Virus record (IMG/VR): IMGVR_UViG_3300022198_002462
Span: 1 to 33,676 of that record
Direction: 5' to 3' (one strand)
Length of the DNA: 33,676 nucleotides
Origin: a virus
Shown: positions 7,501 to 16,025 of the stretch, piece by piece
How positions within the stretch are numbered: position 1 is the first letter of the stretch
Layout: the number at the start of each line of letters is the position of its first letter
The notes under the pieces: model-generated
What the model saw: the letters and a program-made list of their open reading frames with translations, nothing else
The model's database searches: none
Told to the model about the DNA's origin: nothing
Made by a program: the position numbers and the translations under genes

Positions 7501-8403
7501 GATGATCGCCTCGCGATGCCTATCGGCAAGAGCATCGTCGCCCGCGTCAATCGCAGCCTGCATCTTCATGCGGCTTCGGAGCAAAGACCCTTCCAACTTG
7601 GAGAAGGCTTCGACATTCTTTGGATCAATGTCGTAAGTGCGAATCTTTCCGTCAAACCGGAACTGGATCTTTGCGTTGGGAGCAATCGTCGCCACCCTAC
7701 GAACCGTGTTCTGGTTCATGCCCGACATGTGGAGGTGGGCGTAAGTGTTGAACTTCTTGAGATACTCCTTGAGGCTGACAGCCTCACCGTCGATCATGGC
7801 GGTGGCGACGGGAGCATCGTTGGGGTCAAGGCTGCGAACCGTCACCCCAAACTTCTTCGACATGTTGGCAAGAACTTCCGACACCATGGGCTGGATGTCG
7901 GTCATGTCCTGTCGAGTCAACTGACTGAAGCGGGCTTGAGCAGAATGCAGGAAGGTGGAGAGGGGAGTACCTGCTCCGTACTGGTGAGCATTCAGAAGTC
8001 CAAGACTGGACAGGAATGAGTACCGACCAGTCACAAACTTGAAGTACTCGCTGCCTTCGTTGACGACAGTCTTGCCAAGACCCGAGAAAACCTTGGCTCC
8101 CGACTTTAGGGCGTTACCACCTGCCGGAGTCGTCAAGAACATGAACCACACGAAAGGGTTCAGAGCGACATCCAACACCGAGTTGGTGAGGGGGTTGTCT
8201 CCAAGTGACTTCTTCAAACGAGAAACATAGGAGTCCCGCTCCGCCGGTGAGAGCGAAGCGGGATCCATGAATGTATCCCGTAGGCTACGGAAGGAAGATT
8301 CGCCCTCAAACATCTGCGACAACGCCACAGTTGGTGCGTCGTAGATCTTGATGGGGTCGAACGATCCTGCGACGAAGCCTTCGTCGTCGTAGTTCGAAGG
8401 CAT
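4492..8403 (-). CDS. Very large virion protein (1303 aa), probable internal/ejection protein
   Basis: This is the longest gene of the window and the last gene of the late operon. It has long helical, charged stretches and two hydrophobic zones. One lies near residues 93-115 (VALNPFVWFMFLTTPAGG) and one near 757-790 (VFYASHLGLNLGSAMLNL and onward), with further amphipathic segments near 965-1100. Size, position after the nozzle and small internal proteins, and membrane-prone segments fit the large internal virion proteins that podoviruses eject into the cell. I see no lysozyme or protease catalytic motif. A large polyvalent-type protein is an alternative. The ATG overlaps the upstream stop (TGATG at 8401-8405). 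The 3' end overlaps the convergent plus-strand gene. Confidence 0.65.
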   Translation of the reverse strand: MPSNYDDEGFVAGSFDPIKIYDAPTVALSQMFEGESSFRSLRDTFMDPASLSPAERDSYVSRLKKSLGDNPLTNSVLDVALNPFVWFMFLTTPAGGNALKSGAKVFSGLGKTVVNEGSEYFKFVTGRYSFLSSLGLLNAHQYGAGTPLSTFLHSAQARFSQLTRQDMTDIQPMVSEVLANMSKKFGVTVRSLDPNDAPVATAMIDGEAVSLKEYLKKFNTYAHLHMSGMNQNTVRRVATIAPNAKIQFRFDGKIRTYDIDPKNVEAFSKLEGSLLRSRMKMQAAIDAGDDALADRHREAIIDIAKNRTKLLKKMGVAEDIDETVAIRMTPTRGEKLEYVPGESPLRVFTESREIQALDPNNLSGAWLRREGFMPLLDQSRAMMKARYVDLFGNREVFDRTGELVYDKGKLTRIFRSLSSDPAAKTAEEISNVLHKEFQGYVGGDGYKKIIEALQSKKMTLEQFQNLLVSVRKEADDLDNFMPRNVWSYVDNEAGNIVKRRTDSIKVSPKDRAASLSGRVNERSLEDPFIDSDDLMILEEDYKRRGLLNGRLDDAMERSRKFEIETSATAEANRVQVMNLDYNTSFSRYMKQTRNDLVLHIDDAYQDQFIRRLRETNDPAYLQMLEYAKPGARRGIETKLLGGLGEVGATRYRLLEVASNTIATDLDKVGRKGGERAREYIMGTLVNRMRGSMPMRDMMSEYATMMAMDMADAMAHSKAFQSIKKMGGYPAKFVESLERYGAMDLADAQGSNLGRGLTKVFYASHLGLNLGSAMLNLMQPLMYAATWMDPDVMVKAYGSALKQYFGYLRERVKLPLNADPLQVDQLRAKHFRLSNIATKDQPLGMDLLDIRATDFELMDSTAFAAEAALKARGKGSADFWLSEMPLKLFTHSELFNRTVTGEAMLGQMQKAGRLRGLEMKNGVHRVVGGKTEFADVEVAENVREMVQNTQFGSDLINSPDLFQRTGFGLPWVRQFFTFPVRTLTAWTDTTPMVNQGRRTWGITGFETEGRFSAMAHDLMRMMGTSAIVYEVGKNAAGIDLSRGLAGQTLYESTIVGPFMLEPDSEAAYNIPLSPAFSTVRDAAQALMQDDVSLIGSMAPRFIPGGIAASRLLNALPRVAPPTGFLGGLQRESADWTAMNEQGQVPIYRADGSLLEYRSAPRTILGSLGFNSYMFKTDQELNAFLVKNRDAVVQERRKYVDAVLANDMGKASRIKAAFEKRFKRPLSVTKDQIDRAIQLREVPLKERMYQRISPEFRPQVRPYLVERLETLKSRTPEELDLSTAEKARMLPSSFDVFDPYQFVTD

Positions 8404-8855
8404 CAGGCGGGACGGGTCCGATACCGAACGGTCACAAGAAGTTGAGCCTGACTAGTGACATTTGTCTGGACAAGACAAACAAGAGCCCCAGTCGGAATTC
8501 TATTTGCCTCCTCCGTAGTATTGAGGCCCTTACCGCTGTAGGAAGTATGCAGAACCATGTTGCCACCAGCACCGTCACCAACAATGGTTTCAGTCACCTT
8601 GTTGTTTTCAGCATCCGTGTTAGCATCCCCGTCAGCCGCATAACCAATGCTGTGCTGAGCGGTACCCGGAGTGGTGGAAAGGGTTCCATTCACACGAAAG
8701 GTAAAAGAGTCGATGTAGATCGGGCGATCGGTCACGAACAGCGGGGTGTTAAGCCCGGTTCCGATACCATCCATACTGAAAATTGCAAACTCGTCGGGGT
8801 ACTGAGTAGCAACCTTGTCGTTTGCAATATCCATTTCGTGCTGAACAATCGTCAT
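8403..8855 (-). CDS. Putative beta-rich virion protein (150 aa)
   Basis: The product has 150 aa, rich in Thr, Gly and Asn, with alternating hydrophobic residues (PIYIDSFTFRVNGTL, ALVCLVQTNVTSQAQLLVTVRY) typical of a beta-sandwich head-decoration or fibre-associated protein. AAGGA lies about 9 nt before the ATG. The stop overlaps the start of the 1303-aa gene. The specific role is unknown, and structural assignment rests on composition and location in the late operon. Confidence 0.55.
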   Translation of the reverse strand: MTIVQHEMDIANDKVATQYPDEFAIFSMDGIGTGLNTPLFVTDRPIYIDSFTFRVNGTLSTTPGTAQHSIGYAADGDANTDAENNKVTETIVGDGAGGNMVLHTSYSGKGLNTTEEANRIPTGALVCLVQTNVTSQAQLLVTVRYRTRPA

Positions 8856-8865
8856 TGGTCAATCC

Positions 8866-9351
8866 TTACTGGAAAAGGGAAGTGAATTCTTCGGGGTTGG
8901 TAGAGTTGCCCATTGCGTAGGCAAGTTCTTCCATGAGGTCTTGTCGTCGAGGACCACCCAAGACGACGGCTCCCTGAGGCAAGACTCTACCTGCCATGAC
9001 TTGGGAGTACAGGTGGGGATCGCGGGAGGCAACCACCGCCATGTTTCGCTCGATCATCTCCTCAATACGACGGCGCTTGAGGTCTTCTCCCAAATTGCTC
9101 ATCGCCTCGGAACGACGTTCCTGATAGCGACGTTCTGCTCGACCTTCGTCAATGAAGTCCTGAATAGGAGTAAGGTTGTAGGCTCCCTCTGCAATCGGAG
9201 CAACAACCTCTGACCCCAAAAATCCCGCAGTTGGCAACACAAGACCCGCAGTCACAAGAGGATGGTCACGGGCATAGGCCCGAACACTGTCGTTCTTGCT
9301 GAACCCACTGGCCGTCTTGAGAAGACTTCGGATGCCTTTTAGTACACTCAT
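8866..9351 (-). CDS. Hypothetical virion-module protein (161 aa) with a hydrophobic segment
   Basis: Residues about 29-55 (HPLVTAGLVLPTAGFLGSEVV) form a hydrophobic stretch long enough for a membrane segment. It is followed by a strongly charged helical region (RAERRYQERRSEAMSNLGEDLKRRR is part of it) with coiled-coil character. The N-terminus is basic. The start overlaps the upstream stop (ATGA at 9348-9351). Together with 9348-10055 it could be a small internal virion or ejection protein. No family is recognised. Confidence 0.55.
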   Translation of the reverse strand: MSVLKGIRSLLKTASGFSKNDSVRAYARDHPLVTAGLVLPTAGFLGSEVVAPIAEGAYNLTPIQDFIDEGRAERRYQERRSEAMSNLGEDLKRRRIEEMIERNMAVVASRDPHLYSQVMAGRVLPQGAVVLGGPRRQDLMEELAYAMGNSTNPEEFTSLFQ

Positions 9352-10055
9352 GGGAGTAGCCCTGCTCGGGCGTAAGCCTCCTGAAGACCGGGCTTGCTTC
9401 GCTGTCGGAGTTTAGCAAGTTCTCTGACTTGCTGAGCCCCCACCAACTCCTGAAGATCTCGGCTCACGCCCATTTGGTAGGGAGCGTAATTGAGAGCCTG
9501 CCGGGAAAGATCCTGTGAACGACGGAGTTGTTGAGTTGTGCTAGGAGTCTGGCCTGCTTGCAGAAGGTCCGCAATCTCGTTGCCCGCACCCCGACGGGCG
9601 ACACTTGGACCTTCATCCGAAGCAGCCCCCTTCAGCATCATCAGCAGGTCAACGGCCATCAAAGCGGTACCAAGGGCACCAGCACCGTACAGCAGTTTGC
9701 TGCCAATGCCTCCCGCCATCCTGCCTGCCACCTTGCCACCAAACCGCATCTTGCGGCCACCTTCCATGGCCTTTCGAGCAGCGGCCCGCTTCTCCCGGGA
9801 AACCCTGCGTCCCTCGCGGTAGCCGCTTTCGGCTCCCTCAATGATGCCTGCTCGCCGCAAAGCCTCCGCCTGCTCCGGGGTAAGACGCCCCATGAATTCA
9901 CGGGTAAAATCAGGATCTCCCAAGAGACTCCGAAGTTGATCTTCAATGTCCTTGCCCGGAGTTCCAATAGGAGAACTTCGGCTTCCCTTTGGAATGGGAG
10001 AAGCACCCGTCAAAAGCCCGAGAAGAGCGGCTTGTTCTTGAACGCTAAGAGCCAT
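9348..10055 (-). CDS. Hypothetical virion-module protein (235 aa), basic with central hydrophobic segment
   Basis: The N-terminal third contains an 'LTPEQAEALRRAGI' helix, then a very basic region (RREVSREKRAAARKAMEGG-like, about residues 80-110). A glycine-rich hydrophobic segment at about 112-140 (GGIGSKLLYGAGALGTALMAVDLLMML) could insert in a membrane. A Gln/Arg-rich helical C-terminus follows. The architecture resembles the 161-aa neighbour (charged helix plus one hydrophobic segment). It may be an internal virion protein. It overlaps the preceding gene by 11 nt. The function is unknown. Confidence 0.55.
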   Translation of the reverse strand: MALSVQEQAALLGLLTGASPIPKGSRSSPIGTPGKDIEDQLRSLLGDPDFTREFMGRLTPEQAEALRRAGIIEGAESGYREGRRVSREKRAAARKAMEGGRKMRFGGKVAGRMAGGIGSKLLYGAGALGTALMAVDLLMMLKGAASDEGPSVARRGAGNEIADLLQAGQTPSTTQQLRRSQDLSRQALNYAPYQMGVSRDLQELVGAQQVRELAKLRQRSKPGLQEAYARAGLLP

Positions 10056-10374
10056 GAGGCATCCTCTCTAACACAGGAAGTGCAGTCATTGTACCGACTC
10101 GAATCCGGGATACATCAGATTCTTCGTCGTATTCAGTTTCTACAAAGGCCCGGTCCCGCTGGATAGGACGGGTATTCCGATGTTCCCAAAGGAACCGTCG
10201 GACGGCTTTAGGACTCAGATCGGGACCGGGGAAGGAACGCTCATAACCCTCATGGTAAAAAGGCACCGCCTCCTCCGGAAACTCCTCCACCGGAAAGTGG
10301 GGGGACTCCAGAAAGACCACGCCGCCCGGATGACGGCCTGCAACCACCTTCGAGATCTCCTTCCAATCTCTCAC
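10045..10374 (-). CDS. Hypothetical protein (109 aa)
   Basis: The start is a GTG at 10374 that overlaps the previous TGA (GTGA), the coupling pattern used across this operon. The 109-aa protein is acidic, with an 'FPVEEFPEEAVPFYHEG' segment and 'DLSPKAVRRFLWEH' helix. No family is recognised. An exact copy of the genome-wide motif (10296-10305) lies inside, read here as Ser-Pro-His. Confidence 0.55.
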   Translation of the reverse strand: MRDWKEISKVVAGRHPGGVVFLESPHFPVEEFPEEAVPFYHEGYERSFPGPDLSPKAVRRFLWEHRNTRPIQRDRAFVETEYDEESDVSRIRVGTMTALPVLERMPHGS

Positions 10375-12050
10375 TGTCCAGTTCTCCGGGCACGGCGTCC
10401 AGCAATAAGTTCTTCCAACGCCCCAACTTCTCCCATGGTTGCTCCTCGATCGGCTCGAATCTTAGCCAAGTTGGTGAGGTCTTCGTCGAAGATCTCTTCA
10501 GTCTCTCTCTGCCGCAACATATCTTCAATCGTTCTTTCTTGGCTTCGAAGGCCCGCAAGTCCTGTCTCCAAGCCAGAGAAGTCGGTACCAAACGCGGGGC
10601 CTTCGTAATCCCCCAAGAGATCTTGAAGTGCGTCTACCCGGAAACCTTCTTCTCTCTCAACCTCAGCACCGAGGCTCTCTCTGAAGTCTGTAAGAGAATC
10701 AACAGAGTCCACTGACTCCCCAAGAAGAATCAGAGGAGTAGCGTTCTGGCCTCCAAAGATCTTCTTGGAGACGTAAGCACCAAACCCCGTCATAAACCCC
10801 GCGGCCCCGTAGTCCCTTTCCTCGTCAAGACCTTCAAGATCCTCGAAACTGTCAGGAACACCGGCAGTCATCAAAGCCTTTCGCCGTGCATCCAACTGGC
10901 GACCTGCGGTCTGAATCGCACTTTGAAGGATCAAAGGACTGACCTTGGCTTGGGCTGCAAGATCAACCAGTTTCTTCTTGGTGTCTTGAATTGAAGTGGG
11001 ATCGTCGGAAAGACTCCTGAAGATGTCCTGCAACCCTTGGTTGATGATGCCCCGAGAATCCTCTTGGATTCCACCGAGAGCATTTGCAATACCCGAAGCC
11101 ATTCGTCGGTTTAGAACTTCCCTTGCTCCCAAAGGCTCTACCCCGGTATCCATCCCGAGCATTCCCGCCACACCCGCTATAGCCTCTAGTTTGAACTCAG
11201 GAGAGCCAGTCGAAAGATTGGAAGCCACAAACTCACCAATGCCGGTGTCTTCGCCGAGAGCCTCCAACACCATTCTCTGTCGAGTGTTGAGATCTTCAAA
11301 AAACCACCGCGTAGGATTAAGGGCCTTCAGGATGTCTGTTCCAGCCCGAGACAGCCTATCACTGTCAATGCCGAAAGCAGACAGATCTTGAGACTCAATC
11401 CAGTTTGCAGAGGCCAAGGAATCTGCAATGGATGCCCCTACCTTGTCCACTACAATTTGGTTCTTGAGGATCTCATCGTCAAGACCCTTCATAATTTTCC
11501 GAAGATCTTCAGAAACATTCTCATTGCCCGTCCTCAGCATGGTCTGAGCCTTGATCATTGCGACCTCAAAGGCTGACCGCTTTTTACGGATTTCTGCAAG
11601 TTCTTCTTCGTAACGGAGTTGGGACTCTCCAAGGGCTCTTGCCTTCTTAGCCTCCAACTGTATCTCTTCATCCTTCATCGCAAGAAGTTCTGAGTACTTC
11701 TCACGCTCAAACGACTGTTCCTCTTCAAACCTGCTTTGTTCTTGACCCATGCGTTCGCGAGCAACATCGGCTTCAATCCTCGCCTTCTCGGCGAGAAGTT
11801 TACGGTAGTCCTCCTGCGATTGAGCAGTAGCAGTAATTCCGGCAAGTTGGACAGCATTTGAGGCAAGCCCCTGCTGACGAGCAAGATCCAACTGCTCGCG
11901 TTGCATCTGCTCCTGCGAACGCTGACGCTGGGCCGCCATCGCCTGCTGTGCCCGGATCTGCTGCTGCTGAACAGAAGTCTGTTGAGCCTGAGCAATAGGC
12001 TGTTGAGCGGCTTCAGCAGGATTGAAAAGAGGAGATGCGCCTCGGGACAT
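10371..12050 (-). CDS. Coiled-coil-rich internal virion protein candidate (559 aa)
   Basis: Residues about 10-75 are extremely Gln/Ala-rich (AQQTSVQQQQIRAQQ), followed by a long charged coiled coil (about 75-160, Glu/Lys/Arg heptads) and a mixed globular C-terminal half. This composition is typical of podovirus internal core or ejection proteins. I take the ATG at 12050 because GAGG sits about 7 nt upstream and the alternative TTG at 12062 adds only four residues. The gene lies 8 nt downstream of the 353-aa gene. The role is inferred from composition and position. Confidence 0.6.
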   Translation of the reverse strand: MSRGASPLFNPAEAAQQPIAQAQQTSVQQQQIRAQQAMAAQRQRSQEQMQREQLDLARQQGLASNAVQLAGITATAQSQEDYRKLLAEKARIEADVARERMGQEQSRFEEEQSFEREKYSELLAMKDEEIQLEAKKARALGESQLRYEEELAEIRKKRSAFEVAMIKAQTMLRTGNENVSEDLRKIMKGLDDEILKNQIVVDKVGASIADSLASANWIESQDLSAFGIDSDRLSRAGTDILKALNPTRWFFEDLNTRQRMVLEALGEDTGIGEFVASNLSTGSPEFKLEAIAGVAGMLGMDTGVEPLGAREVLNRRMASGIANALGGIQEDSRGIINQGLQDIFRSLSDDPTSIQDTKKKLVDLAAQAKVSPLILQSAIQTAGRQLDARRKALMTAGVPDSFEDLEGLDEERDYGAAGFMTGFGAYVSKKIFGGQNATPLILLGESVDSVDSLTDFRESLGAEVEREEGFRVDALQDLLGDYEGPAFGTDFSGLETGLAGLRSQERTIEDMLRQRETEEIFDEDLTNLAKIRADRGATMGEVGALEELIAGRRARRTGQ

Positions 12051-12058
12051 GGGATACC

Positions 12059-13120
12059 TCAAGCGTTGGCAAGGAACTCACTGAAACCAGAACTATAGTC
12101 TTTGACTCCCTCAATCTGACCGTAAGAAGTCAGAGTTGCAAGGAGAGGAGCAAAGGCAATGTTTGAGAATGGGTTGCTTTGAATGAACTGAGCATACTGC
12201 CAGTTGCCCATGCTCTCATGCTTTGCCGCTTCCAACTCCATCATGGAGATCATGTTTGCTCCGGCCTGATGCAGACCGGAAGCCAAAGTGTTGTATTGAG
12301 ATTCAAGACCTCCACCGGCAATCATGGCCTGCACCACATTCTGGCCCAAACCCGCATTGAACTGCTGGTTCTGTCGGTAGATCTGGGTTTGCTGGGCCTG
12401 AACTTCGGCGTCTCTTTGACCCATGAGTTGCGATCTTTGAGCAATCAACATGGGATCTCCAGTAGCCTTGATCTGGGCATCAAGTTGTTGGATTTGAGAT
12501 CCGTAGTTCTTGACCAATCCGTAAGCAGCCTCTGACAGATAGGTCGAGCCTGCAATCTTTCCTTCTTCTTCCACGCGGCGGGCTTCTGCTACAATCTCGT
12601 TAGCCCTGTCCGCACCAATCCCAGCCAACTGTCCTGCAACATCCGTCAGTTGGCCCGCAGCCGTTTGCCCCGCCTCTCGAATGCTTTGCGCTCCCTGCGT
12701 CGTGGAGGCCAAAGCCTGATTCGCGGCTGCAAGATTCTGCTGGTAGTTGAACTGATTGGTCTGCCCAGCGGTTGCTGCATCTCCCATTATCAGACCCATC
12801 ATAGTGTCATAGTCGGTAAAACCACCAGACGACGGGGCTCGTTGAAACGTTACAGAAGAAAATGGATTCTGGAAGGATCCCCCCACTTGCCTTTGGAACA
12901 TCCCGGTGGCGGGGTTGAAGTTGTAACCTTCGGGTGCTTGAGGCTGTACGTTTTGGAAAAGATCCATGTACGGGCCATAGGGAGACGCCGTTGGGGGCGG
13001 ACCCTGAAAGCCGGGAGTATTCCCCCCACTCCCCATGTTGTAGCCCGGGTTCGTGGTGGAGCCGAAGTTCGTGAAGGTCGGCCCGCCTCCAAATGCTCCA
13101 AATGAACTCATCGAACTCAT
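12059..13120 (-). CDS. Internal virion protein candidate (353 aa), Gly/Phe-rich N-terminus and helical C-terminus
   Basis: The first about 110 residues are low complexity, rich in Gly, Phe, Pro, Asn and Ser. The rest is a continuous Ala/Gln-rich helical region (about 115-300) with small residues typical of a helical bundle. In T7-like viruses the small core protein (gp14-type) follows the tail tube genes and is helical with such composition. That analogy is an inference without sequence match. The ATG overlaps the upstream stop as TGATG (13118-13122). Two exact copies of the repeated 10-mer (12878, 13021) lie in the low-complexity part. Confidence 0.55.
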   Translation of the reverse strand: MSSMSSFGAFGGGPTFTNFGSTTNPGYNMGSGGNTPGFQGPPPTASPYGPYMDLFQNVQPQAPEGYNFNPATGMFQRQVGGSFQNPFSSVTFQRAPSSGGFTDYDTMMGLIMGDAATAGQTNQFNYQQNLAAANQALASTTQGAQSIREAGQTAAGQLTDVAGQLAGIGADRANEIVAEARRVEEEGKIAGSTYLSEAAYGLVKNYGSQIQQLDAQIKATGDPMLIAQRSQLMGQRDAEVQAQQTQIYRQNQQFNAGLGQNVVQAMIAGGGLESQYNTLASGLHQAGANMISMMELEAAKHESMGNWQYAQFIQSNPFSNIAFAPLLATLTSYGQIEGVKDYSSGFSEFLANA

Positions 13121-15768
13121 CAGGTGTTCCTTTCGCTGGTGTCGGTGTTCGTGGTGCGGCCCCTACAGATCACCGCCATCAACTTATAGTCTACGTCCGG
13201 ACAGAAGATCTCGATCCCCGGATTGAGGGCTGAGTCCTGAATTCCGTGGCGGCCCCGGGTCTGAATGCCCGTGGCAGTGAACGCCGCGTAGTCTTCGGAC
13301 TCCCCGTTCTTGATGGATTCCCCAATAATAGTACCAGAAAAATCCACGGGAATAGAAGAAACTGCCGCAGAATCCGATTCCGTGTTGTAGACAAGGCCCC
13401 GGAAGAACTTGTAGCCGGTAGTCCCTCCACTAACGTCGGAGAAGTGGCAGCCCACGGACGAGACCTGCTTGTTCTGGAAGAGGTCCATGGTGGACACCAC
13501 CTGATTATCCTCCGTCCGGACCATGGGCAGGGCCCCGCCGACGTACCGGAACAGGACCGGGCTCAGGGCGATAACGTCCCCCACCGCCAGAGCATCCCAC
13601 CGATTGAAGACGATGGATCCTTGGCCGTACCCCGGAAGAGTCAGGTTGGCTGTGCCGGGGGTGACGCTGAAAATCTGCTTCTTGGTACCGACCTTTGAGG
13701 GGTCTGAAGACGCTACGACGTAAGCGTAGGCCCCAACAAGATCGTAGCCAGAACCAGACGAAATGCTCTTAGCCGTAGAAGTGTCAGTCAGAGGCTCTAC
13801 CGTAGTGACACCGCTAGCCGTGGTGACTGATCCCACCTTGAAGATGACATCGCCGTCATATTCTAGAGTACGGATCGTGGAGGTCCCGTTTGGGATAGCA
13901 GTTGCACCGTTCGACGCCTTGACCCGGTCAAAGTCTTGGATGTAGACGCGGGGTTGCCACCCGTCGGGGATATTGGCTGAGGAGGTAGAGGGGGCATTTT
14001 GAAGGAAGAACGCCCGCTCCACCATGACAGTGTCTACCCCGATCGAGGTCCCGGTCTTGGGCCAGATCCCGGTGCGAACGTCGTCAAATGGAACGTCGTG
14101 GAACTCAGAGATGCGTCCAGTCCCGAACCACATGCAGACAGCCTTGTGCTGGTTGGGGTTCTGGATGTAGAGAGACGACGAGTACGGATCGTAACCAAGC
14201 CTCAGATCCGCCAAGTCATCGTACCAATCCTCCAACAGGAGGTTGTCGAGGGCTTGAACATCGTTGAGTTGGCCGTTGTTGGCGACGGACTTGAGGCCCT
14301 TCGTCGTCAGGAAGTAAACGACCGGGCCGACAGATGCCACACCGTTCCGGGCTGCAAGGCCAAAGCCAGCGTGGAGATCCTCGATCCTCAGGTAGATCCC
14401 GTTCCGGCGGATGTGGTACAGGCGGTCGTTGCTGAACCCGATTGCAAACTCGCCAGTCCTCACCAACTTCGAGACACGATTCTGGAAGACATCCGGAACG
14501 TACTTGTTGTTGATGGGGAAGAGTTCCGGACTTCGCTCCGTGAGCGAGGACCACCGAATCTCCCCGACGTTCCGCTTTCGCTCCGCCATGCTGATGGAGA
14601 CTTGGAAGGGTCCGGATCCTTCCGGCACATTCGTGGGCCCATCCGGATCACCAATGATGAGACTGCCCTCAAAGGGCACGGCGGCACCAGCGTACGGAAC
14701 CTCAGCGTCATAAATCGAACGGTCAAGATAGATGTCCTGCATCGCCAAAGAGATGTCGCTCAGGGCAAAACTCACCTTCTTGACGTTGAAGTCTGCCGTG
14801 TACGGAACCGATCCGTTGTCAGCGTCGGTGAGGTCAGCGACATCGTAGATGCCGTCAAGGTGCATGATGCTGCCTGCGTACACTCCCCCCACTGATTGGA
14901 GGCGGACAGACCGGAACAGGTAGATCTGGTCGTACTTCGTGGAGTCCACCTCGCAGTACAGCGTTACCTGCTGGGCGGATGCCCCGAAGTCTTCTTCTTC
15001 CTTGGAAGTAATTTCGCTGAGGGCGGTGCGGCGTCCCGTCAGGCTGTTGTGGAGGTAGAACGCGAAAGAGTAATCGCCCGCCTCAAAGGTGTGGTTGTCG
15101 CCAGCCTGCGTCTCCAGCACAAACCGGAACCGGGGGTACTCCTCCGCCGGGTCGCCCCACTGGGTCAGGCTGTCGAAAACCTCCTCAGTGGGGGGAAGGC
15201 CGGGGCCTGCGTCCAGTACCGTCGAAACGAAATTGCCAAGGCCCGTGGGGTCCTCAGTGTAGAAGACGCGGGGAGCCTCTCCCCTCACGAACACAAACAC
15301 GAAGCGGCCCATCGACACCACCTCCATGTTGGCAGTGGGGCTGACGTGACTTCCTCCCGTGTGATCACTCAGAAGAATGGTCCGCCAACTGGTAGCCGCG
15401 TCCACGGCGAGCGTGGTCTGGAAGTCCATGTAGACAGCGGCGTCTGAGCCCGTCTTCACTCGGTACACGAAACCGTGGCCGAAGTGATTCTCCTTGATCT
15501 GGAAATGGACGGGGTAGCAGTCCGTGACCCTCGAAGACTTTGTGGCGGCAGGAGGAGCGTCTGCTCCAAGACTGCTGAAGTCTTCGAGAGTGCCAAGAGT
15601 GTGGACATACTTGAAGCCCGAGGAAGGACGGCACCCAAACTTGCGAGAGCCATCAATGCCCACGACCTCATGGGCAAGACCCTCCCCACTGAGGGCGATT
15701 CGTTCAATGCCCTTGTTCTCAGAGGCAGTAATAGTTGGGTAGATCCACCGTCTATTGATCTCAGCCAT
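13120..15768 (-). CDS. Tail nozzle / tail tubular protein B-like protein (882 aa)
   Basis: The product has 882 aa, beta-rich throughout, beginning MAEINRRWIYPTITASENKG. The middle third carries propeller-like repeats of the kind 'GEFAIGFSNDRLYHIRRNGIYL ... VGPVVYFLTTKGLKSV ... GYDPYSSSLYIQNPNQ', reminiscent of podovirus nozzle (tail tubular B) proteins that form the tail tip below the adaptor. Length and position fit. The family match is by pattern, not motif, and a host-specificity or knob protein is an alternative. ATGA overlap (15766-15769) links it to the 85-aa gene upstream. Two exact repeat motifs (14884, 15187) lie inside. Confidence 0.55.
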   Translation of the reverse strand: MAEINRRWIYPTITASENKGIERIALSGEGLAHEVVGIDGSRKFGCRPSSGFKYVHTLGTLEDFSSLGADAPPAATKSSRVTDCYPVHFQIKENHFGHGFVYRVKTGSDAAVYMDFQTTLAVDAATSWRTILLSDHTGGSHVSPTANMEVVSMGRFVFVFVRGEAPRVFYTEDPTGLGNFVSTVLDAGPGLPPTEEVFDSLTQWGDPAEEYPRFRFVLETQAGDNHTFEAGDYSFAFYLHNSLTGRRTALSEITSKEEEDFGASAQQVTLYCEVDSTKYDQIYLFRSVRLQSVGGVYAGSIMHLDGIYDVADLTDADNGSVPYTADFNVKKVSFALSDISLAMQDIYLDRSIYDAEVPYAGAAVPFEGSLIIGDPDGPTNVPEGSGPFQVSISMAERKRNVGEIRWSSLTERSPELFPINNKYVPDVFQNRVSKLVRTGEFAIGFSNDRLYHIRRNGIYLRIEDLHAGFGLAARNGVASVGPVVYFLTTKGLKSVANNGQLNDVQALDNLLLEDWYDDLADLRLGYDPYSSSLYIQNPNQHKAVCMWFGTGRISEFHDVPFDDVRTGIWPKTGTSIGVDTVMVERAFFLQNAPSTSSANIPDGWQPRVYIQDFDRVKASNGATAIPNGTSTIRTLEYDGDVIFKVGSVTTASGVTTVEPLTDTSTAKSISSGSGYDLVGAYAYVVASSDPSKVGTKKQIFSVTPGTANLTLPGYGQGSIVFNRWDALAVGDVIALSPVLFRYVGGALPMVRTEDNQVVSTMDLFQNKQVSSVGCHFSDVSGGTTGYKFFRGLVYNTESDSAAVSSIPVDFSGTIIGESIKNGESEDYAAFTATGIQTRGRHGIQDSALNPGIEIFCPDVDYKLMAVICRGRTTNTDTSERNT

Positions 15769-16025
15769 CAGTCTTCGCTTTCATGAGGAAAGAGTTCGTT
15801 CCACTGTTTTCGTCTTTTGGCACACCCACAGTTAGATTTGAAGGAGGCAGAGAGTTTCTCTCCGACGTTCTCTAACTTCATTTTCCGGAGAGCCCGGGTA
15901 ATGTCGTCTCCGAGACCCCTGCTCACGCCGTCATAGTCTTTGCACGACAAGCAGTCGCTGTTTGTGGGAGTTCCACTGAAGTGTCCCAGCGTGCAGTAAG
16001 GCCCATTCAGATTGTAGCACTTCAT
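15768..16025 (-). CDS. Small Cys-rich phage protein with C-terminal CGCxKRR motif (85 aa)
   Basis: I chose the ATG at 16025 because it forms an ATGA overlap with the stop of the upstream gene. A longer reading from a TTG at 16127 would overlap that gene by about 100 nt. The 85-aa product has an N-terminal Cys cluster (CYNLNGPYCTLG, then CLSCKDYD). Next comes an amphipathic helix and the ending 'NCGCAKRRKQWNELFP'. C-x-C-x-x-R-R endings with a following Asn occur in many small proteins near phage tail or fibre genes. Metal binding by the Cys pairs is plausible but not shown. The gene shares the low GC of its upstream neighbour. Confidence 0.6.
   Translation of the reverse strand: MKCYNLNGPYCTLGHFSGTPTNSDCLSCKDYDGVSRGLGDDITRALRKMKLENVGEKLSASFKSNCGCAKRRKQWNELFPHESED

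Noticed and set aside
10081-10120. tRNA-like T-arm look-alike (CGAATCC)
   Set aside because: There is no matching acceptor, D or anticodon arm around it, and it lies in coding sequence. I found no tRNA anywhere in the window.
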